DNA from: Solen grandis
Lineage: Eukaryota; Mollusca; Bivalvia; Adapedonta; Solenidae
Assembly (NCBI GenBank): GCA_021229015.1
Contig: CM037778.1
Location: 12,496,956 to 12,560,955, forward strand
Direction: 5' to 3'
DNA length: 64,000 nt
Positions 31,615 through 41,855 of the stretch are shown here, piece by piece. The notes beneath the pieces were generated by a model that saw nothing but the letters and a program-made list of their open reading frames with translations, was not told where the DNA came from and searched no databases. Made by a program: the position numbers and the translations under genes. Each line of letters begins with the position of its first letter. Position 1 is the stretch's first letter.

Positions 31615-34574
31615 ATGTGCAGTCTTCGTGAGAGGACACTCAACTTCAAGCTACAGACTCCAATACAGAAAGACACCCCCAGAGTCTACCGAGAGGGGGG
31701 GGGGGGGGGGGCGGATGATAGACTCAAATGGACGGAATTAATGGAATCGACACGGCCTGTTCAATCGACTACGAATACAGCACCTGGAACAGTAACCTGC
31801 TCGTGTGGAAAGGTGTGCAGAATCCATCAAGGAAAAACTGGGTGTCAACGTGTGAAGCCACGAATGCAGCGCTTAGTCGCTTTGACTAGTGAGACGCAGG
31901 AGTACCACAGTTCGGACGAAACCCACAGTACTGAGGAACTCTCTGTAATCGAGACAACACATGATGACATCTTCCAGGACCCAGAGATGGGTGTAGAGGA
32001 CCCCCTCATGGAGCTACTTGAGCTCGACCGCAGCCACGAAACACAACAGGAAGCTGATCTGGATAGACCACGCTTAGACCCTGCTACTAGAACCAAGAAA
32101 CAAAGGATCAAGTGGCCCAAGGCATCAGACAAGAAAACTTGGAACCAATTCGATGAGGACCTAGATGCAATCCTCGAAGCGTCCATGCAAGGATCAGTGG
32201 ATCGGAAGCTGCATACTCTTACCAAGTTAACCTACTCAGTGGCAAAGGAACGGTTTGGTCTTGAGGAGGCAAAGGTACAAAAAGAGCCTCCAAAACCCAA
32301 CAGACGGCAATTCCGAATCAAGAACCTGAGACGTGAACTTAGGCAGTTAAAGCGCCGCTACCGAGAGAGTTCATCATTGGAACGTCTTGGAATAGCCCAA
32401 CTTAGGGAAACAGCACGCACTCAACTGAAGTCTCTACGGAAAGCCGAAACTACAAGGAGAAAGGCAAGGGAGAGAACCAGAAAGAGAATGGCATTCACAG
32501 CCAACCCATACAAGTTTGCGCGCAATCTTCTAGACAAAGAGCGGTCCGGAGTTTTAGAATCACCAGTTGAAGAGGTCCAGAGATACCTTCACGAGACACA
32601 CTCCGACGCCATAAGAAATGACGCACTAGGGGACTGTGAAAGGGTTGAACCAGCACCTCCTCCAGAAGTTGAGTTCCCGACATCAGAACCAACTCTGAGT
32701 GACGTAAAGGATATTGTCAAAAAAGCTAGATATGGTTCTGCTCCTGGACCCAATGCCATCCCGTATAAAGTTTACAATATGTGCCCTCTCATACTGAAAC
32801 GGTTATGGAGGATCTTTAAGGTGGTTTGGAGGAAAGGGGAAATACCAGAGGCCTGGAAGGAAGCAGAGGGAATATTCACTCCCAAGGAAAGGCACTCTAC
32901 AACTATCAACCAGTTCCGGACCATCTCTATGCTAAATGTAGAAGGGAAGATATTCTTTGCTGAACTAGCCAGAAGGTGTACGACCTTCCTCACAGCCAAC
33001 AAGTACATCAATACCTCGGTCCAAAAGGGAGGAGTTCCAGGATTCTCCGGCTGTGTAGAACACACAAGTGCCATAACTCAACTAATACGAGAGGCAAAGG
33101 CGGGAAAAAAAGACCTTGCAGTGGTTTGGCTCGATCTAGCCAACGCATATGGCTCCATTCCTCACCAGCTGATCTACACAGCTCTCCAGCACTACCACAT
33201 ACCGCAGCATGTACAGAAAATCCTCACCAGCTACCTTGACGGGATAAAACTCAGGTTCTCTGTTGGTGACCAGCTGACAGACTGGCAGAAGTTGAAGAAA
33301 GGAATTGTCACAGGATGTACAGTTTCTGTGGTACTTTTCATCATGGGCATGAACTTATTGATCAATGCAGCCCTCAGAGAGACACGCGGACCAAAGACGG
33401 AATCAGGGATATATCGTCTATCTGGTAGAGGTTTCATGGACGACCTCACTCTAACAACAACTACACATGTACAGGCAAGATGGATGCTAACAGCTCTGAC
33501 AGACCTCGCGTCATGGGCTAGAATGAAATTCAAGGCCGCAAAGTCCAGATCTCTCATCACCAGGAATGGCAAACCAACAGACAGATTCTCTCTTCGTGTA
33601 CAGAATAAGGAGATCCCATCAATTACAAACAGTCCAATCAAATGCCTAGGGAAGTGGTTTGATGCAAGCCTTGAAGACAGAGATAATGTCAGAAAACTAG
33701 AGACCCAGGTAGAAGAGGGACTGAAGAAGATAGACCTAAGCAACCTACCTGGAAAGTTCAAAGCCTGGATATACCAGCATGCCTTACTACCTAGGCTGAT
33801 CTGGCCCATGATACTGTACGACATACCAGCTCAACAATAGAAGCCTTGGAGAGGATCACCAGTCGTCACCTAAGAAAGTGGCTAGGAATTCCACCAAGCT
33901 TTTCCAGTGTAGGGCTATATGGAAAGAGCAATAAGCTACAACTCCCGCTTTCATCACTGGTCGAGGAATTCAAGACAGCCAAGACGAGACTGGTACTTAC
34001 TCTAAGAGACTCCCCAGATGAGCAGATTCGAGATGCTGGTATTGTTACACGTACGGGCAGGAAGTGGTCAGTTACAGAGACGGTCGGCCAGGCGGAGAGT
34101 GATCTCAGGCACAGAGACATTGTTGGTATAACCGCTGTTGGACGTCAAGGGATTGGTGTGAAGAAAATCAACCTGTGGAGCCGGGCAGACCATAAAGATA
34201 GGCGAGCCATGATCCAGGCAGAAGTCAGGATGACAGAAGAGAACAGGAGACAAGCTAGGGCAGTAGAGATGGGATCGCAGGGTGCATGGACAAATTGGAA
34301 CACCATGGACAGGAAGCTGACCTGGGAGGACATATGGAAATATGAACCATTAAGACTATCCTTCCTACTCAGGTCAGTTCATGACCTTCTGCCATCCCCA
34401 GCTAATCTTTGCCGATGGGGACTCACAGATGATCCAAAATGCCACCTCTGTGAGCGTCCAGGCACCCTAGAGCATGTTCTTTCTTCCTGTTCCACAGCAC
34501 TATCTCAAGGAAGATACAGATGGCGTCATGACAACGTCCTCAGAGAGGTGGCTGACTGGCTTGAACAAGAGAGA
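31615..34574 (+). pseudogene. RLE retrotransposon polyprotein, N-terminal and RT part (frameshifted)
   Basis: Frame one (31615-33840) has a zinc-finger-like CSCGKVC...H...C (C62, C64, C68, H71, C77), a basic region, and an RT. The RT has GSAPGPNAIP, WLDLANAYGS with Asp507 (motif A), KGIVTGCTVSVVLF (B) and GFMDDLTL with Asp609/Asp610 (C). A single-base frame change near 33825-33835 moves to the frame of 33846-34589, which holds RHLRKWLGIPPSFSSVGLYG and the CCHC knuckle C199-C202-H210-C215. A 15-nt poly(G) near 31697 encodes a Gly run and may vary in length. The spacing in the zinc finger is shorter than usual, suggesting an internal deletion. Confidence 0.85.
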
Positions 34575-36227
34575 ACAAGAGGGCCATGATGGCCCTGAAT
34601 CGCTCACCTGATTATAAATGAGCAACATATGTTGGATTTTTCATATTGACCTACTTTTTGACCTACCCACATAGCCCACTTTCGAACTTGTTCAAGATTT
34701 TATGGAAACATACATACTGACCAAGTTTCATAAAGACTGGGCCAAAAATGTGGCCTCTAGGGTTACAAGGTTTTTCTAAGATTGACCTCTGACCTACTTT
34801 TTGACCCACATGACCAATTCGAATTGTCAAATTTTATGGAGAAAACATTCTGACAAGTTTCATGAAGATTGGGCCAAAAATGTGGCCTCTAGAGTATTAA
34901 CAAGGTTTTTCTATGATTTGACCTCGTGACCTACTTTTTGACCCCACATGACACAATTTCGAATTTGTACAATATTTTATGGAGAGAAACATTCTGACCA
35001 AGTTTCATGAAGATTGGGCCAAAAATGTGGCCTCTAGAGTATTAACAAGGTTTTTCTATGATTTGACCTCGTGACCTACTTTTTGACCCCACATGACCCA
35101 AATTCAAAGTTGTCCAAGATTTTATGGAGACAAACATTCTGACCAAGTTTCATAAAGATTGGGCTAAAAATGTGGCCTCTAGAGTGTTAACAAGGTTTTT
35201 ATAAGACTTGACCTCATGACCTACTTTTTGACCCCACATGACCCAATTTCGACCTTGTCCAAGATTTTATGGAGAGAAACATTCTGACCAAGTTTCATGA
35301 GGATTGGGCTAAAAATGTGGCCTCTAGAGTGTTAACAAGGTTTTTATAAGACTTGACCTCATGACCTACTTTTTGACCCATGACCCAATTTCAAACTTGT
35401 CCAAGATTTTATGGAAACAAACAATCCGACTAAGTTTCATAAAGATTGGGCCAAAAAAATCAAATGAAGATGCTAGAGTGCAAACAATGTGAAATCTGGC
35501 TTTTTTGAATTTTAAAAGGGGCATAACTCCTGACCTAATGGTATGATATCAGCCATAATCGAACTTGGCCGAGATTTTATGGTTATAAACATTGTTATCA
35601 AATTTGAAGATAATTGCTCATGAAATGAAGATGCTAGAGTGCAAACAATGTGAAATCTGGCTTTTTTGAATTTTTAAAGGGGCATAACTCCTGACCTAAT
35701 GGTAGATATCAGCCATAATCGAACTTGGCCGTGATTTTATGGTTATAAACATTGATATAAAGTTTGAAGATAATTGCTAATGAAATGAAGATGCTAGAGT
35801 GCAAACAATGTGAAATCTGGCTTTTTTGAATTTTAAAAGGGGCATAACTCCTGACCTAATGGTACGATATCAGCCATAATCGAACTTGGCCGTGATTTTA
35901 TGGTTATAAACATTGATATAAAGTTTGAAGATAATTGCTAATGAAATGAAGATGCTAGAGTGCAAACATTGTGAAATCTGGCTTTTTTGAATTTTAAAAG
36001 GGGCATAACTCCTGACCTAATGTTCCGATATCAGCCATAATCGAACTTGGCCGTGATTTTATGGTTATAAACATAGTTCTAAAGTTTGAAGATAATTGCT
36101 CATAAAATGAAGATGCTAGAGTGCAAACGAACAAATTGTGGACGACGGACGACGGACGGACGGACGGACGACGGACATTCATCGATCCTAAAAGCTCATC
36201 CTGAGCACACGTGCTCAGGTGAGCTAA
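34575..36227 (+). mobile_element. Hairpin-capped element inserted in the RLE retrotransposon
   Basis: Starts ACAAGA plus hairpin AGGGCCATGATGGCCCT and GCTCACCTGA (34602-34611). It has two different tandem arrays. One is about five units of 145 bp (34640-35460, CTACTTTTTGACCC and GATTGGGCCAAAAATGTGG). The other is four units of about 160 bp (35469-36125, GATGCTAGAGTGCAAACAAT and GGGGCATAACTCCTGACC). A GACGG/GACGAC tract (36140-36175) precedes the 3' hairpin 36194-36224 and CTAA. The host coding frames on both sides are compatible once the element is excluded, consistent with insertion without a target duplication. It is the youngest layer of the nest. Confidence 0.9.
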
Positions 36228-36742
36228 AAAAGGAACGCAGGAGTAACTCCCAGAGACAGCACATCAATTTTGTGAAGCAGGGTGAAACTGCAAGCGCTAA
36301 GTTCCCACAGAAGTCATCAATCCTGGATGGCACAAGTGAGTGGAACATGAGGGTCGACCTAGATAAGAAGCTGGTGTTCCCAGACATAGTGCACACAAAC
36401 CTAAGACCCGACATAGTACTGTGGTCTGAGACAGGAAAGCGACTCATCGTGATTGAGTTGACAGTACCATGGGAGACCAGATGCGAGGAGGCCTACGAAA
36501 GAAAGAACGCCAAGTACACAGAGCTTCTGAACGACTGTAAGCAACTAGGCTGGCGTACATGTCTGTTCCCGATAGAAGTAGGCGTCAGAGGGTTTTGCGC
36601 TCAGTCTATGTGTCGACTGATGACAGCGATTGGGACTACTGGCAGAGACAGACGGCGGCTTATCCAGAAACTGAGCCAAGCTGCAGAGCGTTCGTCTAGC
36701 TGGCTGTGGCTACGACGAGAGGAGACAAGCTGGAAGAAGTAA
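36228..36742 (+). pseudogene. RLE retrotransposon polyprotein, C-terminal nuclease
   Basis: The continuation of the retrotransposon ORF after the insertion. The core is RPDIVLWSETGKRLIVIE, a PD-x14-E arrangement (Asp codon 36410, Glu codon 36455). With the CCHC knuckle upstream, this defines the restriction-like endonuclease of R2-type LINEs. The ORF ends TAA/TAG-side at 36742 after a Trp/Arg-rich tail (SSSWLWLRREETSWKK). Open reading from 36086 is accidental fusion with the inserted element. Confidence 0.85.
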
Positions 36743-36922
36743 GCTATCGACGTTCACACCGTGTTGCGGTGGGCCCCACCCTCCATCAGATGTCTATGGT
36801 TCAGGGGCGAAACATTGATGACGGAGGGACACCATACTAAAGAGAACGTCGATCAGCAATCTGAAACGACCATGCTTGAGTCCACATGGGACTCGCAACA
36901 GTTTCAGACTGTATCATACACA

Positions 36923-37437
36923 GGACTTTCACATTTATGGTACAACGAACATATTGATATGACATTCTATCCAGCTATTCGGGAACGATTAATTGATCAG
37001 TATAAACAGAAATGGAAAGGTGACATAACTAATTCAAGTAGGCTAAAATATTACAGCAAATATAAGGAAGAATTTGGCATGGAATCTTATCTCACAATTA
37101 TACAAAATGATATTTAAAAAAAATTACTAGATTTAGATTAGTTCACATAATTAGCAATACAAACAGGAAGACATGATAATATTATTTTGGAAAATAGAAT
37201 ATGTGTTCATTGTACTCAAAATCAAATAGGATCAGAGTTTCATATGTTATTAATTTGTCCGAGATACAGGAATATTCGAAATAAGTATCTATCTAAATTT
37301 TCAAGTTTTCCAACTGTTAATCAGTTCATATATATTATGTCAAAAAAATCTGTTAAAGTTCAGTTAAACATTGCAAAGTATTTAAAAATATGCGTTTATG
37401 GAAAGGAATCAGCATGTTTTGTAGTTGTTTTTTTTTG

Positions 37438-37440
<3 letters not shown>
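36923..37440 (+). pseudogene. LINE RT, right part of split gene
   Basis: GLSHLWYNEHID continues the protein cut at 30910. KYYSKYKEEFGMESYL follows, then a frame change at about 37117-37165 and ENRICVHCTQNQIGSEFHML with CPRY, the C-terminal C-x2-C...H...C knuckle common in LINE ORF2. The end runs into a (TA)n repeat. Confidence 0.8.

Positions 37441-37482
<42 letters not shown>
37439..37482. repeat. (TA)n microsatellite
   Basis: Uninterrupted TA dinucleotides of about 42 bp inside the 3' region of the split LINE. Confidence 0.95.
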
Positions 37483-37483
<1 letters not shown>

Positions 37484-37696
37484 CTAATAATTATAAACTT
37501 GAAATTATAATTATTATATATTCATGATTTAGTGATTTTTTTTTCGAATTGTATAGTTGCATATTGTTTCGTTTTGTATGTATCATAATGTATTACATAT
37601 TAACCATGTTTGCATGTACCATTTATATGTGTCCGGCCAATGGCATATTGTATTGCCGATTTGCCTAATAAAATAAGTTGAGTTGAGTTGAGTTGA
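37483..37696 (+). repeat. LINE 3' UTR with (GTTGA)n tail
   Basis: GCCGATTTGCCTAATAAAAT-like sequence is followed by four GTTGA pentamers (37677-37696). Such short tandem tails mark the 3' end of CR1/jockey-like LINEs and set the right boundary of the element that starts near 30165. Confidence 0.75.
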
Positions 37697-38337
37697 TCGT
37701 GATAGATTGTCACATTTCCCCTTATGTTTACTCGTTTTATTCTGGCGATTAGACATCGACAAAATTCTGCACAACTAGAGACAGCTGCATGTGCTACCTT
37801 CAGACAGGTGAGACGTGTAAATACATGTCTATTATGATTAAGTGATCAAGTCGTATTTTAAATAGGTCAGTGACAAATGATAAAAACCTTTTTAAAAAAA
37901 AAAAAATTTTATCCTATCATCAGACTCACATCGTGGTATAAACTGCCTATCGAATAAACTTAGCTTTATACTCATTCGTGAAATTTTATATACTCTGACG
38001 TCATCGGAACTACTTTCTTGCGTTCAAATGTGTTTTGTGTATTGGGCTCAACCGTGTAAGATACTATACTTTTTAAATATATATTTTTCTTGTCGAGTAT
38101 TTGAAAGTTGAAAATGCTTAACGCATATGCTTAATAAAAAGTTTCGAAAAGTTCGTGAATTGTTATAACCGTTTTTTAAATCCTGGTACTACTTAGGTGT
38201 GTACGCAGAACGGTTTGTTTGCTTGCACACGCGGAAGAATACTAAAGGGCAGATAGTTGGGAGAATCCAGATTTTTTCTTTTATTTTCGTGTCTAATTTA
38301 AAATTATTAGATTATTAGTTAGACTGATAGGATAAAT
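37697..38337. other. Intergenic, nothing recognised
   Basis: No homology-bearing frame or clear repeat apart from short A and T runs. Confidence 0.5.
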
Positions 38338-38480
38338 AGAATACTAGGTTAGTGTTGGATAAAGATAAGTTTATCCTGCTCGGCAAAGATAAAAATAAAC
38401 CGCTCGCCAAGGCTCGCGGTTTATGTTTTCTTGGCCTCGCAGGATAAACTTATCTTTATCCAACACTAACCTAGTATTCT
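38338..38480. mobile_element. 143-bp hairpin element with perfect 42-bp arms
   Basis: Arms 38338-38379 and 38439-38480 are exact reverse complements over 42 bp, from AGAATACTAGGTTAGTG to TTTATCCTGC. The 59-nt loop contains a second, imperfect inverted repeat (AAATAAACCGC against GCGGTTTATGTTT), so the whole folds into one long hairpin. It is probably a foldback MITE. I cannot identify a superfamily or a target duplication. 38481-38842 to its right holds nothing recognised. Confidence 0.85.
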
Positions 38481-38842
38481 CTATATATACATGTATAGAA
38501 AGGAGACTGTATGCATTTATGTATATAAGTTCCGGGATATATGTATTAAGAAATTCCACATTTACCAAATCGAGTAAAAGTGCTATAAACATTCGTGGAT
38601 AACAAGTGACAGATGTTAAAGAAATGGGACCATCTCTATAGTATCATATGTTCAAATGAAGTAGTCAACTTATGTGATAACTACAAGTTTAACACAAAAA
38701 TGACCACTTACAAATGTGATATTAAATATAATGATTCTAGACTTATAAGAGTCGGTACTATCATTTTTTTTGTAGTACGATTGTACGTAAATTTTGTGAT
38801 CTTAAATATGACTAGACTAGACTATTTGAGTTTACCGTCGCA

Positions 38843-38945
38843 TCAACAGTATTTCAGTCATATAGTGGCGTCCAGCTAATTACAGGTGGAGGAAGATCCC
38901 GAATGCACGGAGGCATCCGGGTAGAACCATCGACCTACCGCAAGC
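38843..38945 (-). repeat. SINE-like fragment (inverted copy of 11797-11900)
   Basis: ACAGTATTTCAGTCATATAG, CGTCCAGCTAATTACAGGTG and CGAATGCACGGAGGCATCCG reproduce the reverse complement of 11797-11900. Confidence 0.65.
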
Positions 38946-39214
38946 CAGCTGGAAGTGTTCCTCACGTAAATACTTGTGCTGATAAAATTAGTGGTGCTGC
39001 TGTTAGTTTAGTTTATACGACGATAGGGAAACAAGTTCCCACACCATACAGTAATCCCACTCGAAGGTTCCTGGGTTGGACCAGTACTTAGCGCCAGGAA
39101 TGGTCATGAAAAATCCTTGACCCAAACGGGGTTCGAAGTTTTGAATGCGCAGCCAGTTGTGTTACCACCCGACCACTGGGGTGCTGCCCATAATGATGAG
39201 GGGTCTTTTCGACT

Positions 39215-39378
39215 GAGTTGTTTGTTTATTTGTTTGTTTATTGGATTTAACGTCCCACCGACAGTATTTCAGTCATTTGGAGACTATGTTTACTTGAGAC
39301 AGATATAGTGCTGCCATACTGCAGTATCACTCCGTAGACCACACCCAGTCACATTATCCTGACACCGGGCCGACTGAG
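39215..39378 (-). repeat. SINE fragment, minus strand
   Basis: A TTTGTTTATTTGTTTGTTTA tail complement is followed by AACGTCCCACCGACAGTATT and, further on, CACATTATCCTGACACCGG. These are the reverse complements of the tail, body and GTCAGGATAATGTAACTGG block of the SINE at 40950-41267. (TC)n at 39567-39589 lies beyond it. Confidence 0.6.
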
Positions 39379-40949
39379 TTGTTCGTTATGAATCCGGATT
39401 GGTTCTTTCAGGTCTCCGAAGGCGTGTTGATGTGGTTTTATTTTTACTATTTAGTTCTGTATATTTTATGCACATAACACATGAGTGACAGCAGCTTGAT
39501 ATAGGGGAGTCCGGTTGCGATTTAGTTCTTTTACGTGGCCGGTGTATAGCACTGAATATTCACCGATCTCTCTCTCTCTCTCTCTCTCTGTCATTGGCAT
39601 AATGAATATGAAAAAAGAGAATAAGTGTTATCAGACAATCTTTTTATGTTCGTCAGGTGAAATACTTTAAGATGTGTTTCTCTGTTTTGTTTTTCATTCA
39701 TGAAATCACATGCTTATTGTAACAGTCTGTCTGTAAATAGAAAGTTGTACAATTTTATGTCAATCAGCTGATGTTAATACGTATATTTTAAATATTTACT
39801 ATAAGCGGTTTTTTTTTCTTGAAAATAACAGTATAGTGTACAATTATCACATTCTCCCTAGTCTTTATTTAAATCTAATCCAAGATTTTCATCGAAATGC
39901 CTATAACCACCATACACATTTAATTTAAGGTTATTTAACAGAATTGTCTGCAAGACTTTGGCATGGTTCCAAAATATTCACTTTGAAAAAGTTTTTGTAG
40001 TGAAACAAACTACGCCTTATGCACGCCTCATCCGCAAATGGGTCTCGCGACAGGCTTGTGGAGTTCATCGGGTTATTGGCCTGCAGCCACGTCCGTAAGC
40101 CATTATTTAATCCCATAACATTTCCAACATGTATTTTGCAGGTAACCGAGATAATAAGTTTGTGTACATGTCATATCCGGGTTTCCCAAGTTGTGGGATT
40201 GTTAATTGTGGGGAAGGAACAAATAACTAATCAGAAACGCAAGGGTTCGAAGTTCCATGGGACGACAACTTCTAGCCCCTGTGATCAGCAGTTATCTGCT
40301 TATTATGCTACACTGCTTTGAATTTTAACAAAATATATAACCGGAAATCATTTATTATTAGTAGAACAATTATTTACGGTCCAATTTGTAATTTAGCAAA
40401 TGCAGCAATCGACACATAACATTCGAAAAAAAAATCTGTATAAAACTATAGATGCAATCTGTTTATATATACATACAGTAATAAACAACACTTGAAAGCA
40501 TGTACCAACAATTCTTGAAAGCTAAATTCAAACTTTACCGGTGTACAAGTACTTGGGGCCAAGACAACAACAACAAAACCAAAAACAATAACAAAGAAAA
40601 CAAAAAGGAAGAAAAGGATAGACCAGTTAATAATTAAGTAGGCAAGTCTTTCTTTTAAAGGGAAATTTTGTATTTACATTTGTCGTGATTAGAACATCGT
40701 TAAAGAGTGCTGTTTTGAGATGAAAATATAAGTGTATTTTGTTCTATATTTACGTCAATGGATAACAGTCATATTTTCACCACAAACAAAAACTTTGGAT
40801 ATAACAATAACTGACATAGCAATGTCTGTGGGTAACTTCTACTGTTTTCAAATTAAGAGGAAATCAAGTAACGCCATTTCACTCAATACGAGTCCTTATT
40901 CTTTTTGTCAACCTATATATGCTATACTGTCTTATACTGTAACTTGAGC
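39379..40949. other. Intergenic, nothing recognised
   Basis: Contains a (TC)n microsatellite (39567-39589) and AT-rich DNA. The frames at 40019-40321 and 40732-40947 carry no motif I recognise. Confidence 0.5.
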
Positions 40950-41267
40950 ACCTTCCTCAGGTGGCCTATGGGGTTAAACGTCTGCTTCATGAACCAGAGG
41001 TCGCGGGTATGTTTCCCGGTCGCGACTTACCCAAGGCGTTGAAAATGATATTGAAAGTTCCCACCTGCCGCTTAGCTGCGTCAGGATAATGTAACTGGAT
41101 GTGGTATCATGCCATACACATGTATGTCCAGGACATAATACCACAGAGCTCTAGCGTAAAGGCCCTGTTTTTCCCAAGAAGACGGGTTTCGAAATGAACA
41201 AAATACTGTCGGTAGGACGTAAACCACCCCACTCTAATAAATAAATAAATAAATAAATAAATAAATA
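40950..41267 (+). repeat. tRNA-derived SINE with (AAAT)n tail
   Basis: The head has a GTGGCCTATGGGGTTAAACG A-box-like segment and a GGTCGCGGGTATGTTTCCCG B-box-like segment. The body includes CTGCGTCAGGATAATGTAAC and CTGTCGGTAGGACGTAAACC, and the 3' end is an (AAAT)n run at 41236-41267. The head plus short-repeat tail is the standard SINE layout; the box matches are imperfect. Confidence 0.7.
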
Positions 41268-41855
41268 TTGACAACGCCTAAGGAGATACAGAGCTTTCCG
41301 AAACAGTATTTTCATCCAATGCTTTTTTGTGCCAGCGAAAATAGAATAAAAGGAACATACAGTCTTAAATTACGTTCGTCCCATAACGTTCGGGTTCTCT
41401 CAGACGCAAGTGTCTAAATCGATACACGAAGGATGTTCATTTTTTTTCTAGCGATTCATTCAAACATAAAACCTGAAGCAGTTTCCTCAATTTCCTGTAG
41501 CGTATTTACCAATTACTGTCACATTATACAGTAACCGAGATAATTTTTCATCATTATCTTCAAAAGAGACTGTCATATGTTTTGTAGATGAAGTGAAATA
41601 TGTGTCAGATTAAGATTTTTTTTCTAGCGATATGAAAATAAGTGGCTTTAGATGGCGTGCATGTTTGGCAGACATGTTTAGTGTTTATGATGTAAGACGT
41701 AATGATATTACGCTCATCATTACATCTTTGTTGTTGTTTTCTTTTCTAGAAAAATAACGAACAATTTGTCATTCGAGTTCCATGTTAATTAAATAGTATT
41801 CGAATGTAATATAAAATTTATTTTCAGAATGAGAAAAGTATTTAAGTTTTTAACT
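41268..41855. other. Intergenic, nothing recognised
   Basis: AT-rich DNA leading to the start of homology with window base 1. No gene or repeat recognised. Confidence 0.5.

Larger units (their letters stand above)
31487..36922 (+). mobile_element. RLE-type non-LTR retrotransposon, copy B (R2-superfamily-like)
   Basis: The 5' region (31487-31614) is followed by a single long ORF encoding an N-terminal zinc finger, RT, CCHC knuckle and C-terminal restriction-like endonuclease, then a 3' UTR (36743-36922) identical in its end to copy A. It is interrupted by a hairpin-capped element at 34575-36227. The whole A+B insertion (30911-36922) splits a LINE between a TTA codon and a GGA codon, and I see no target-site duplication. 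Placement in a specific clade (Hero, NeSL or other) cannot be decided by eye. Confidence 0.85.

Noticed and set aside
31845..33824. Long minus-strand frames opposite the RLE retrotransposon
   Set aside because: They are shadows of the plus-strand polyprotein, which has clear RT motifs.
36086..36235. N-terminal extension of the nuclease frame
   Set aside because: It reads through the 3' end of the inserted hairpin-capped element; the retrotransposon part starts after 36227.
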